This document shows positions 1 to 11,700 of a stretch of DNA of 64,000 nt, piece after piece (position 1 is the first letter of the stretch; each line of letters opens with the position of its first letter). The stretch lies in NCBI GenBank assembly GCA_964020085.1, contig OZ026603.1, positions 31,206,242-31,270,241 on the forward strand, written 5' to 3'. The notes below the pieces were generated by a model. That model saw only the letters and a program-made list of their open reading frames with translations, had not been told where the DNA came from and made no database searches. The position numbers and the translations under genes are program-made. The DNA comes from Micromussa lordhowensis. Its lineage: Eukaryota > Cnidaria > Anthozoa > Scleractinia > Lobophylliidae.

Positions 1-631
1 AACTTTGCGGGGGCATTTGAGAACAATTTTCAACAAGATTTCGTTCCAGAATCTCTCAAGACGCTAACTGGGATGGTTTTCGGAGGCCCAAACAGTCAAA
101 CCCAATCAAGTTCCAGAATAATCCGTCACGAAAACGGGGCTTTTCGGGGCTTTTCACCTTAATAATCATGTGATTTCCCTGACCGAGTTTTCCAAAGAGT
201 ATGGAAGGAAACATTCGATACATTCTGAGAGTTTAATTCATCGATTCAGCCGGTTTCTCGGTCTGTATGGGCGAATATTAGTCTTCTTAAATTTTAACTC
301 GGCCGACCGAGTCGAAAGTGAGCTTGACAAACGACAGGAAAGTCAATATGTATATGACAGGAAAGTCAATACAGTGTTAACCGGAAATAAAAACTCAACA
401 GAACCTTAGTTAGAGATTAAAAACGCAGAAGAATATCAAAACATACTTCGAAAAGAATGGAACGGGATTGAAAAATTGGAAAAATACTTGAGTAATATGT
501 TAGCTGTTTTCTCCTTGGTTTGAAGGATGAAGAGAGGCTGAAAAAAAAAAGAAATTGAGACCGAAAATTTCTATATTTAATTCATCTAAGATTTGATAAT
601 CGAAGAAATTAATTAATTGTCACAGTGATTT
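1..631. other. Non-repetitive flank, no recognisable gene
   Basis: This is the only stretch of the window outside tandem repeats. It is moderately AT-rich, especially after 400. It holds one open frame at 170-409 (79 codons) with no motif I recognise, no supporting context and low-complexity composition, so I do not call it a gene. Small local structures are visible: a doubled CGGGGCTTTT around 137-156, an inverted repeat ACTCGG/CCGAGT with a 4-base loop at 297-312, a short direct repeat at 333-371, and a run of ten A at 541-550. None of these identifies a mobile element. It may be unique chromosomal DNA next to the satellite, or a decayed repeat I cannot recognise. Confidence 0.6.
333..371. 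repeat. Short direct repeat, 23-bp period
   Basis: The 16-base string GACAGGAAAGTCAATA occurs at 333-348 and again at 356-371, separated by seven bases. It is a small local tandem duplication in the flank. No function is suggested. Confidence 0.8.
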
Positions 632-932
632 ATGGGCTTAGTTGTGTGTTTTTTTGCGCTTAGTTGTGCTTTCTGGGTTTCGTTGTGTTTTCTGGGCTTA
701 CTTGTGTTTTCTTGACTTAGTTGTGTTTTCTGAGCTTTGTTGTGCGTTTTAAGCTTTATTGTGTTTTCTAGGCTCAATTGTGTTTTCTGAGCTTAGTTGT
801 GTTTTCTGCACTGAATTGTGTTTTCTGAGCTTAGTTGTGTCTGAACTTAGTTGACTTTTCCGAGTTAAGTTGTGTTTTCTGGACTTAGTTGTGTTTTCTG
901 AGCTTAGTTGTTTTTGTCCTTAGTTGTGTTTT
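632..932. repeat. Minisatellite, about 19-bp unit
   Basis: About fifteen imperfect copies of a unit close to CTTAGTTGTGTTTTCTGAG follow one another, with single-base changes and small indels (for example a shortened copy near 834-842). The strand is strongly T/G biased (few A and C), so the tract has marked strand asymmetry. It directly abuts the 60-bp repeat without intervening unique DNA. It is unrelated in sequence to either neighbouring repeat family as far as I can see by eye. Confidence 0.9.
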
Positions 933-1707
933 GGGTCACTTTGGATTTTATGGCCAGAAAGACAGGCCGCGGACTGTGGGGCTCAGCCATTGGGGTCACT
1001 TTGAACAATGCGGACTGTAGAACTGAGCCATTTCGGTTACTTTGGATTTGGTGGCCAGAACTGCAGGCTGCGGACTGTGGCACTGAGCAATTTGTGTCAC
1101 TTTGGATTTGGTGGCCAGAATTGCAGGCCATGCATAATGACAGTGAGTTATTTGGGTCACTTTGGCCAGAATTGCAGGCCGTTCATAATGACACTGAGGA
1201 ATTTCGGTCACTTTGTATTTGGTGGCAAGAAAAAGTGCCAGCCACGCATAGTGACACTGAGTTGTTTGGGGCATTTTGGATTTGGTGGCCAGAATTGCAG
1301 CCCTTTCGGAATGACACTGAGTTATTTGGAACAATTTGGATTTGGTGGTGGCCAGAATTGCAGGCCGTGCATAGTGACACTGAGTTATTTGGACACTTTG
1401 GCCAGAATTGCAGGCCGTGCATAATGACACTGAGTTATTGATGTCACTTTGAATTTAATGGCCAGAATTTGCAAGCTGTGCATAATAACACTGAGCTATT
1501 TGGGTCACTTTGGATTTGCTGGCCATAATTGCACGTCGTGCATAGTGACACTGAGTTATTTGGATCACTTTGGATTTGGTGGCCAGAATTGATAGCCGTG
1601 CATAATGCTACTGAGTTATTTGGGACACTTTGGCGAGAATTGGAGGCTGTTAATAATGACACTGAGTTATATGGGTCACTTTGGATTTGGTGGCAAGAAA
1701 TGCCAGC
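933..1707. repeat. Tandem repeat, about 60-bp unit, roughly 14 copies
   Basis: The unit begins near GGTCACTTTGGATTTGGTGG, continues through CCAGAATTGCAGGCCGTGCA and ends near TAATGACACTGAGTTATTT. Copies are about 60 bp. Several lack about 10 bases after CACTTTGG (for example near 1158, 1390 and 1625), and a few carry small insertions. Because the full unit is a multiple of three, open frames run through the tract on both strands (for example 908-1441 on + and 996-1430 on -). Their products are simple iterations such as WWPELQA, so they are by-products of the repeat and not genes. The last copy passes into the 219-bp satellite at about 1708. Confidence 0.9.
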
Positions 1708-4175
1708 GATTTAGGTGTCCTAAATTTGTCATAACTCGGCTTTTTGGACACTTTTGGAGCCGCCGTTTCCCGCAACATGTTGTCCTATGTTTCCACTAAG
1801 AGTGCATGCTAATAACAAATGTGATTTGCACCATGGTATTTTTGAAGCCCCTGAATTTGGCCTCCTTATTTTGAGCAGTTTCCCTTGGTCCCCCCTTTGC
1901 AAAATCTCAGAAAATGCGCGATTAAGGTGTCCTTGCTAATTTTGTCATAACTCGGCGTTGCGGGACTTTTGGAGCCGCCGTTTGCAGCAAAATGTTGTCC
2001 TATGTTTGCACTTCAAGAGCATTCTAATTAGGAAATGATGCAATTTGCGCCAGGGTGCTTTTGTAGTTCCTAAAGTCGGCCTACGTTTTCGAGGAGTTTA
2101 CCTTGGTCCCCCATTTGCAAAATCACAGAAAACGCGCGATTTAGGTGTCCTTGCCAGATTTGTCAAATCTCGGCTTTACGGTAACCTTTGGAGCCGCCGT
2201 TTGCAGCAAAATGTTGTCCTATGTTTGCATTTTAAGTGCATACTAATTAGGAGAAGATGCGATTTCCACCAGGGTGCTTTTGTAGCCCCTAAATTCGGCC
2301 AACGGTTTTGAGGAGTTTCCCTTGCTTCCCCCTTTGCAAAATCTCAGAAAATAAGCGATTAAGGTGTCCTTGCCAAATTTGTCATAACTCGGCTTTACCG
2401 TAACCTTTGGAGCCGCCGTTTGCAGCAAAATGTTGTCCTATGTTTGCAATTCAAGAGCATACGAATTAGGAAATGATGCGATTTGCGCCAGGGTGTTTTT
2501 GGAGCCCCTAAAGTCGGCCTTCTTTTTTGAGGAGTTTCCCTTGGTCCCCACTTTGCAAAATCTCAGAAAATGCGCGATTAAAGTGTCCTTGCCAAATTGA
2601 TCTAAACGCGGCTTTAGGGGCATTTTTGGAGCCGCCTTTTGCAGTTATATATTGTTCTATTTTTGCACTTCAAGTGCATACTAATTAGGAGATGATGCGA
2701 TTTGCGCCAGGGTGCTTTTGTAGCCCCTACATTCGGCCAACGGTTTTGAGGAGTTTCCATTGCTCCCCCCTTTGCAAAATCTAAGAAAATGAGCGAGTAA
2801 GCTGTCCTTGCCAAATTTGTCATAACTCGGCTTTACGGGCACTTTTGGAGCCGCCGTTTGAAGCACAATGTTGTCCTGTGTTTGCACTTCAAGTGCATAC
2901 TAATTAGGAGATGATGCGATTTGCGCCAGGCTGCTTTCGTAGCCCCTAATGTCGGCCAACGTTTTTTGAGGAGTTTCCGTTTTTCCCCCATTTGCAAAAT
3001 CTCAGAAAAAGCGCAATTTAGGTGCCCTTGCCAAATTTGTCATAACTCGGCTTTGCGGGCACATTTGTAGCCGGCGTTTGCGGCAAAATGTTGTCCTATG
3101 ATTGCACTTCAAGCGCATACCATTTAGGAGATGATGCGATTTGCGCCAGGGTGTTTTTGAAGACTCTAAACTCGGCCTTCTTTTCTAAGAAGTTTCCCTT
3201 GCTCGCCCTTTGCCAAAATCACAGAAAATGGGCCATTTAAATATCCTTGCCAAATTTGTCATAACTCGGCTGTATGGGCACTTAGGGAGCCGCAGTTTGC
3301 AGTAAAATGTTGTCCTATGTTTGCTATTCAAGTTCTTGCTAATTAGGAGATGATGCGATTTGCGGTAGGGTGTCTCTTTAGCCCCTAAATTCGGCCTACA
3401 TTTTTGAGGAGTTTCCCTTGGCCCCCTCTTGGAAAAATCTCAGAAAATGGGCGATTTAGGTGTCCTTTGAAAATTTGTCATAACTCGGCTATACGGACAC
3501 TTATGGAGTCGCAGTTTGCAACAAAATGTTGTCCTATGTTTGCACTTCAAGTGCATACTAATTAGGAGATGATGCAATATGCACCAGGGTGTTTTTTAAG
3601 CCCCTATAGTCGGCCTACTTTTTTGAGCATTTTCCCATGGTTCCCCCCTTGGAAAAATCTCAGAAAATGGCCGATGTAGGTGTCCTTGCCAAAGTTGTCA
3701 TAACTCGGATCTACCGACACTTATGGAGCCGCAGTTTTGCAGCAAAATGTTGTCCTGCGTTTGCACTTCAAGCGAATACTATTTAGGAGATTATGGAATT
3801 TGCGCCAGGGTGTTTGTGAAGCCCCTATAGTCGGCCTACTTTTTTGGGCAGTTTCCCGTGGTCCCCCTTGGCAAAATCTCAGAAAATGGCCGATTTAGGT
3901 GTCCTTCCCAAATTTTCAATAGCTCGCCTCTACGGACACTTATGGAGCCGCAGTTTGCAGCAAAATGTTGTCCTATGTTTGTACTTCAAGTGCATACTAA
4001 TTAGGAGATGATGCAATTTGCGCCAGGGTGTTTTTGAAGCTGCTATAGTCGGCCTACTATTTTGAGCATTTTCCCTTGGTTCCTCCTTGGCAAAATCTCA
4101 GAAAATGGCCGATTTAAGTGTCCTTGCCAAATTTGTCATAACTAGTCTGTACGGACACTTATGGAGCCGCAGTTT
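1708..4175 (+). repeat. Diverged 219-bp satellite, forward orientation (12 monomers)
   Basis: Twelve monomers of the main satellite, in the opposite orientation to the rest of the window. Taking the motif GATTTAGGTGTCC as phase marker, units start near 1708, 1920, 2138, 2357, 2576, 2795, 3014, 3234, 3453, 3673, 3892 and 4111. Spacings are almost all 218-220 bp. Each copy carries many private substitutions, unlike the main array, so these are old copies that no longer exchange sequence freely. They share older character states, such as CAAAATGTTGTCC where the main array has the complement of GGAGAAGATTTTG. The last monomer is cut short after CCGCAGTTT at 4175. Confidence 0.93.
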
Positions 4176-4179
4176 ACGC
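4174..4179. other. Satellite orientation switch (inversion junction)
   Basis: Forward-orientation satellite ends in GGAGCCGCAGTTT at 4175. Reverse-orientation satellite starts with GCTGACTTTAGGAGC at 4178. The two bases between (AC, 4176-4177) fit neither side. The two sides join at non-equivalent points of the monomer, so this is a breakpoint and not a symmetric palindrome centre. No transposon or other insertion lies at the join. Confidence 0.88.
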
Positions 4180-4411
4180 TGACTTTAGGAGCTTCAAAAA
4201 TATCCTGGCGCAAATTGCATCCTCTCCTAATTAATATGCACTTGAAGTGCAAACATAGGAGAAGATTTTGCTGCAAACTGCGGCTCCATAAGTGACCGTA
4301 TAGCCGAGTTATGACAAATTTGGCAAGGACACCTAAATCGGCCATTTTCTGAGATTTTGCCAAGAGGGGGGCCAAGGGAAAATGCTCAAAAAAGTAGGCT
4401 GACTATAGGAG

Positions 4412-7400
4412 CTTCAAAAACACCCTGGCGCAAATTGCATCATCTCCTAATTAGTATGCACTTAAACTGCAAACATAGGACAACATTTTGCTGCAAACTG
4501 CGGCTCCATAAGTATCCGTATAGCCGAGTTATGAGAAATTTGGCAAGGACACCTAAATCGGCCATTTTCTGAGATTTTGCCAAGGGGGGACCAAGGGAAA
4601 ATGCTCAAAAAAGTAGGCCGACTATAGGAGCTTCAAAAACACCCTGGCGCAAATTGCATCATCTTCTAATTAGTATGCACTTGAAGTGCAAACATAGGAG
4701 AAGATTTTGCTGCAAACTGCGGCTCCATAAGTGTCCGTATAGCCGAGTTATGACAAATTTGGCAAGGACACCTAAATCGGCCATTTTCTGAGATTTTGCC
4801 AAGGGAGGACCAAGGGAAAATGCTCAAAAAAGTAGGCCGACTATAGGAGCTTCAAAAACACCCTGGCGAAAATTGCATCATCTCCTAATTAGTATGCACT
4901 TGAAGTGCAAACATAGGAGAAGATTTTGCTGCAAACTGCGGCTCCATAAGTGTCTTTATAGCCGAGTTATGAGAAATTTGGCAAGGACACCTAAATCGGC
5001 CATTTTCTGAGATTTTGCCAAGGGAGGACCAAGGGAAAATGCTCAAAAAAGTAGGCCGACTATAGGAGCTTCAAAAACACCGTGGCGAAAATTGCATCAT
5101 CTCTTAATTAGAATGCACTTGAAGTGCAAACATAGGAGAAGATTTTGCTGCAAACTGCGGCTCCATAAGTGTCCGTATAGCCGAGTTATGACAAATTTGG
5201 CAAGGAAACCTAAATCGGCAATTTTCTGAGGTTTTGCCAAGGGGGGCCAAGGGAAAATGCTCAAAAAAGTAGGCCGACTATAGGAGCTTCAAAAACACCC
5301 TGGCGCAAATTGCATCATCTCCTAATTAGTATGCACTTGAAGTGCAAACAAAGGAGAAGATTTTGCTAGAAACTGCGGTTCCATAAGTGTCCGTATAGCC
5401 GAGTTATGACAAATTTGGCAAGGAAACCTAAATCGGCAATTTTCTGAGGTTTTGCCAAGGGGGGCCAAGGGAAAATGCTCAAAAAAGTAGGCCGACTATA
5501 GGAGCTTCAAAAACACCCTGGCGCAAATTGCATCATCTCCTAATTAGTATGCACTTGAAGTGCAAACATAGGAGAATATTTTGCTGCAAACTGCGGCTCC
5601 ATAAGTGTCCGTATAGCCGAGTTATGAGAAATTTGGCAAGGACACCTAAATCGGCCATTTTCTGAGATTTTGCCAAGGGGGGACCAAGGGAAAATGCTCA
5701 AAAAAGTAGGCGGACTATAGGAGCTCCCAAAACACCCTGGCGCAAATTGCATCATCTCCTAATTAGTATGCACTTGAAGTGCAAACATAGGAGAAGATTT
5801 TGCTGCAAACTGCGGCTCCATAAGTGTCCGTATAGCCGAGTTATGAGAAATTTGGCAAGGACACCTAAATCGGCCATTTTCTGAGATTTTGCCAAGGGGG
5901 GACCAAGGGAAAATGCTCAAAAAAGTAGGCCGACTATAGGAGCTTCAAAAACACCCTGGCGCAAATTGCATCATCTCCTAATTAGTATGCACTTGAAGTG
6001 TAAACATAGGAGAAGATTTTGCTGCAAACTGCGGCTCCATAAGTGTCCGTATAGCCGAGTTATGATAAATTTGGCAAGAAAACCTAAATCGGCCATTTTC
6101 TGAGATTTTGCCAAGGGGGGACCAAGGGAAAATGCTCAAAAAAGTAGGCCGATTATAAGAGCTTCAAAAACACCCTGGCGCAAATTGCATCATCTCCTAA
6201 TTAGTATGCACTTAAACTGCAAACATAGGACAACATTTTGCTGCAAACTGCGGCTCCATAAGTATCCGTATAGCCGAGTTATGAGAAATTTGGCAAGGAC
6301 ACCTAAATCGGCCATTTTCTGAGATTTTGCCAAGGGGGGACCAAGGGAAAATGCTCAAAAAAGTAGGCCGACTATAGGAGCTTCAAAAACACCCTGGCGC
6401 AAATTGCATCATCTTCTAATTAGTATGCACTTGAAGTGCAAACATAGGAGAAGATTTTGCTGCAAACTGCGGCTCCATAAGTGTCCGTATAGCCGAGTTA
6501 TGACAAATTTGGCAAGGACACCTAAATCGGCCATTTTCTGAGATTTTGCCAAGGGAGGACCAAGGGAAAATGCTCAAAAAAGTAGGCCGACTATAGGAGC
6601 TTCAAAAACACCCTGGCGAAAATTGCATCATCTCCTAATTAGTATGCACTTGAAGTGCAAACATAGGAGAAGATTTTGCTGCAAACTGCGGCTCCATAAG
6701 TGTCTTTATAGCCGAGTTATGAGAAATTTGGCAAGGACACCTAAATCGGCCATTTTCTGAGATTTTGCCAAGGGAGGACCAAGGGAAAATGCTCAAAAAA
6801 GTAGGCCGACTATAGGAGCTTCAAAAACACCGTGGCGAAAATTGCATCATCTCTTAATTAGAATGCACTTGAAGTGCAAACATAGGAGAAGATTTTGCTG
6901 CAAACTGCGGCTCCATAAGTGTCCGTATAGCCGAGTTATGACAAATTTGGCAAGGAAACCTAAATCGGCAATTTTCTGAGGTTTTGCCAAGGGGGGCCAA
7001 GGGAAAATGCTCAAAAAAGTAGGCCGACTATAGGAGCTTCAAAAACACCCTGGCGCAAATTGCATCATCTCCTAATTAGTATGCACTTGAAGTGCAAACA
7101 AAGGAGAAGATTTTGCTAGAAACTGCGGTTCCATAAGTGTCCGTATAGCCGAGTTATGACAAATTTGGCAAGGAAACCTAAATCGGCAATTTTCTGAGGT
7201 TTTGCCAAGGGGGGCCAAGGGAAAATGCTCAAAAAAGTAGGCCGACTATAGGAGCTTCAAAAACACCCTGGCGCAAATTGCATCATCTCCTAATTAGTAT
7301 GCACTTGAAGTGCAAACAAAGGAGAAGATTTTGCTAGAAACTGCGGTTCCATAAGTGTCCGTATAGCCGAGTTATGACAAATTTGGCAAGGAAACCTAAA

Positions 7401-7910
7401 TCGGCAATTTTCTGAGGTTTTGCCAAGGGGGGCCAAGGGAAAATGCTCAAAAAAGTAGGCGGACTATAGGAGCTCCCAAAACACCCTGGCGCAAATTGCA
7501 TCATCTCCTAATTAGTATGCACTTGAAGTGCAAACATAGGAGAAGATTTTGCTGCAAACTGCGGCTCCATAAGTGTCCGTATAGCCGAGTTATGAGAAAT
7601 TTGGCAAGGACACCTAAATCGGCCATTTTCTGAGATTTTGCCAAGGGGGGACCAAGGGAAAATGCTCAAAAAAGTAGGCCGACTATAGGAGCTTCAAAAA
7701 CACCCTGGCGCAAATTGCATCATCTCCTAATTAGTATGCACTTGAAGTGTAAACATAGGAGAAGATTTTGCTGCAAACTGCGGCTCCATAAGTGTCCGTA
7801 TAGCCGAGTTATGATAAATTTGGCAAGAAAACCTAAATCGGCCATTTTCTGAGATTTTGCCAAGGGGGGACCAAGGGAAAATGCTCAAAAAAGTAGGCCG
7901 ATTATAAGAG
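4412..7910 (-). repeat. Octamer higher-order repeat, 1,750 bp, two copies
   Basis: A block of eight monomers is duplicated in tandem with an offset of 1,749-1,750 bp. Diagnostic variants recur in the same order. CTTAAACTGC is at 4461 and 6211. The variant AAAGGAGAAG followed by CTAGAAACTGCGG is near 5350 and 7100. GGCGGACTATAGGAGCTCCC is near 5710 and 7459. AAGTGTAAACATAGG is near 5996 and 7745, and GATTATAAGAGC is near 6150 and 7900. The sixth monomer differs between copies: in the second copy it has been replaced by a duplicate of the fifth type (CTAGAAAC again near 7333). Boundaries are approximate. Confidence 0.85.
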
Positions 7911-8740
7911 CTTCAAAAACACCCTGGCGCAAATTGCATCATCTCCTAATTAGTATGCACTTGAAGTGCAAACATAGGAGAAGATTTTGCTGCAAACTGC
8001 GGCTCCATAAGTGTCCGTATAGCCGAGTTATGATAAATTTTGCAAGGAAACCTAAATCGGCCATTTTCTGAGATTTTGCCAAGGGGGGACCAAGGGAAAA
8101 TGCTCAAAAAAGTAGGCGGACTATAGGAGCTCCCAAAACACCCTGGCGCAAATTGCATCATCTCCTAATTAGTATGCACTTGAAGTGCAAACATAGGAGA
8201 AGATTTTGCTGCAAACTGCGGCTCCATAAGTGTCCGTATAGCCGAGTTATGAGAAATTTGGCAAGGACACCTAAATCGGCCATTTTCTGAGATTTTGCCA
8301 AGGGGGGACCAAGGGAAAATGCTCAAAAAAGTAGGCCGACTATAGGAGCTTCAAAAACACCCTGGCGCAAATTGCATCATCTCCTAATTAGTATGCACTT
8401 GAAGTGTAAACATAGGAGAAGATTTTGCTGCAAACTGCGGCTCCATAAGTGTCCGTATAGCCGAGTTATGATAAATTTGGCAAGAAAACCTAAATCGGCC
8501 ATTTTCTGAGATTTTGCCAAGGGGGGACCAAGGGAAAATGCTCAAAAAAGTAGGCCGATTATAAGAGCTTCAAAAACACCCTGGCGCAAATTGCATCATC
8601 TCCTAATTAGTATGCACTTGAAGTGCAAACATAGGAGAAGATTTTGCTGCAAACTGCGGCTCCATAAGTGTCCGTATAGCCGAGTTATGATAAATTTTGC
8701 AAGGAAACCTAAATCGGCCATTTTCTGAGATTTTGCCAAG
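7440..8740 (-). repeat. Trimer higher-order repeat, 657 bp, two copies
   Basis: The end of the octamer block is repeated once more in a three-monomer register. CGGACTATAGGAGCTCCC is at 7460 and 8117. GTGTAAAC is at 7747 and 8404, and GATTATAAGAGC is near 7900 and 8556. All are 657 bp apart. Confidence 0.8.
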
Positions 8741-8759
8741 GGGGGACCAAGGGAAAATG

Positions 8760-11700
8760 CTTAAAAAAGTAGGCCGACTATAAGAGCTTCAAAAACACCC
8801 TGGCGCAAATTGCATCATCTCCTAATTAGTATGCACTTGAAGTGCAAACATAGGAGAAGATTTTGCTGCAAACTGCGGCTCCATAAGTGTCCGTATAGCT
8901 GAGTTATGACAAATTTCGCAAGGACACCTAAATCGGCCATTTTCTGAGATTTTGCCAAGGGGGACCAAGGGAAAATGCTCAAAAAAGTAGGCCGACTATA
9001 GGAGCTTCGAAAACACCCTGGCGCAAATTGCATCATCTCTTGATTAGTATGCACTTGAAGTGCAAACAAAGGAGAAGATTTTGCTGCAAACTGCGGCTCC
9101 ATAAGTGTCCGTATAGCCGAGTTATGAGAAATTTGGCAAGGACACCTAAATCGGCCATTTTCTGAGATTTTGCCAAGGGGGGACCAAGGGAAAATGCCCA
9201 AAAAAGTAGGCCGACTATAGGAGCTTCCAAAACACCCTGGCGCAAATTGCATCATCTCCTAATTAGTATGCACTTGAAGTGCAAACATAGGAGAAGATTT
9301 TGCTGCAAACTGCGGCTCCATAAGTCTCCGTATAGCCGAGTTATGACAAATTTGCAAGGACACTAAATCGGCCATTTTCTGAGATTTTGCCAAGGGGGGA
9401 CCAAGGGAAAATGCTCAAAATAGTAGGCCGACTATAGGAGCTTCAAAAACACCCTGGCGCAAATTACATCATCTCCTAATTAGTATGCACTTGAAGTGCA
9501 AACATAGGAGAAGATTTCGCTGCAAACTGCGGATCCATAAGTGTCCGTATAACCGAGTTATGAGAAATTTGGCAAGGACACCTAAATCGGCCATTTTCTG
9601 AGATTTTGCCAAGGGGGGACCAAGGGAAAATGCTCAAAAAAGTAGGCCGACTATAGGAGCTTCAAAAACACCCTGGCGCAAATTGCATCATCTCCTAATT
9701 AGTATGCACTTGAAGTGCAAACATAGGAGAAGATTTTGCTGCAAACTGCGGCTCCATAAGTGTCCGTATAGCCGAGTTATGAGAAATTTGGCAAGGACAC
9801 CTAAATCGGCCATTTTCTGAGATTTTGCCAAGGGGGGACCAAGGGAAAATGCCCAAAAAAGTAGGCCGACTATAGGAGCTTCCAAAACACCCTGGCGCAA
9901 ATTGCATCATCTCCTAATTAGTATGCACTTGAAGTGCAAACATAGGAGAAGATTTTGCTGCAAACTGCGGCTCCATAAGTGTCCGTATAGCCGAGTTATG
10001 AGAAATTTGGCACGGACACCTAAATCGGCCATTTTCTGAGATTTTGCGAAGGGGGGACCAAGGGAAAATGCTCAAAAAAGTAGGCCGACTATAGGAGCTT
10101 CAAAAACACCCTGGCGCAAATTGCATCATCTCCTAATTAGTATGCACTTGAAGTGCAAACATAGGAGAAGATTTTGCTGCAAACTGCGGCTCCATAAGTG
10201 TCCGTATAGCCGAGTTATGACAAATTTGCAAGGACACTAAATCGGCCATTTTCTGAGATTTTGCCAAGGGGGGACCAAGGGAAAATGCTCAAAAAAGTAG
10301 GCCGACTATAGGAGCTTCAAAAACACCCTGGCGCAAATTGCATCATCTCCTAATTAGTATGCACTTGAAGTGCAAACATAGGAGAAGATTTTGCTGCAAA
10401 CTGCGGCTCCATAAGTGTCCGTATAGCTGAGTTATGAGAAATTTGGCAAGGACACCTAAATCGGCCATTTTCTGAGATTTTGCCAAGGGGGGACCAAGGG
10501 AAAGTGCTCAAAAAAGTAGGCCGACTATAGGAGCTTCAAAAACACCCTGGCGCAAATTGCATCATCTCTTGATTAGCATGCACTTGAAGTGCAAACAAAG
10601 GAGAAGATTTTGCTGGAAACTGCGGCTCCATAAGTGTCCGTATAGCCGAGTTATGACAAATTTGGCAAGGACAGCTAAAACGGCTATTTTCTGAGATTTT
10701 GCCAAGGGGGGACCAAGGGAAAATGCTCAAAAAAGTAGGCCGACTATAGGAGCTTCAAAAACACCCTGGCGCAAATTGCATCATCTCCTACTTAGTATGC
10801 ACTTGAAGTGTAAACATAGGAGAAGATTTTGCTGGAAACTGCGGCTCCATAAGTGTCCGTATAGCCGAGTTATGAGAAATTTGGCAAGGACACCTAAATC
10901 GGCCATTTTCTGAGATTTTGCCAAGGGGGGACCAAGGGAAAATGCTGAAAAAAGTAGGCCGACTATAAGAGCTTCAAAAACACCCTGGCGCAAATTGCAT
11001 CATCTCCTAATTAGTATGCACTTGAAGTGCAAACATAGGAGAAGATTTTGCTGCAAACTGCGGCTCCATAAGTGTCCGTATAGCCGAGTTATGAGAAATT
11101 TGGCAAGGACACCTAAAACGGCTATTTTCTGAGATTTTGCGAACGGGGGACCAAGGGAAAATGCTCAAAAAAGTAGGCCGACTATAGGAGCTTCAAAAAC
11201 ACCCTGGCGCAAATTGCATCATCTCCTACTTAGTATGCACTTGAAGTGTAAACATAGGACAAGATTTTGCTGCAAACTGCGGCTCCATAAGTGTCCGTAT
11301 AGCCGAGTTATGAGAAATTTGGCAAGGACACCTAAATCGGCCATTTTCTGAGATTTTGCCAAGGGGGGACCAAGGGAAAATGCTCAAAAAAGTAGGCCGA
11401 CTATAGGAGCTTCATAAACACCCTGGCGCAAATTGCATCATCTCCTAATTAGTATGCATTTGAAGTGCAAACATAGGAGAAGATTTTGCTGCAAACTGCG
11501 GCTCCATAAGTGTCCGTATAGCTGAGTTATGGCAAATTTGGCAAGGACACTTAAATCGGCCATTTTCTGAGATTTTGCCAAGGGGGGACCAAGGGAAAAT
11601 GCTCAAAAAAGTAGGCCGACTATAGGAGCTTCAAAAACACCCTGGCGCAAATTGCATCATCTCCTAATTAGTATGCACTTGAAGTGCAAACAAAGGAGAA

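Noticed and set aside
1..30. Possible satellite remnant (GCGGGGGCATTTGAG resembles GGGGCATTTTTGG near 2615)
   Set aside because: The resemblance covers only about a dozen bases and does not extend, so it is probably chance.
170..409. Open frame of 79 codons in the unique flank
   Set aside because: It has no recognisable domain, start context or homologous pattern, and is of a length expected by chance. Splice signals for a larger gene could not be supported either.
541..550. Run of ten A as the tail of a retroposed element
   Set aside because: There is no target-site duplication, element body or internal promoter that I can recognise next to it.
908..1441. Open frame of 177 codons with repeated WWPELQA peptide, and opposite-strand frames
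   Set aside because: The 60-bp repeat unit is a multiple of three, so any stop-free frame extends through many copies on both strands. It starts inside the preceding minisatellite and shows no sign of coding constraint.
8815..9255. Open frame of 146 codons, and the 128-codon frame at 12533-12919
   Set aside because: They arise where variant monomers lose the usual in-frame stop, and span two 73-codon satellite units. They are satellite by-products.
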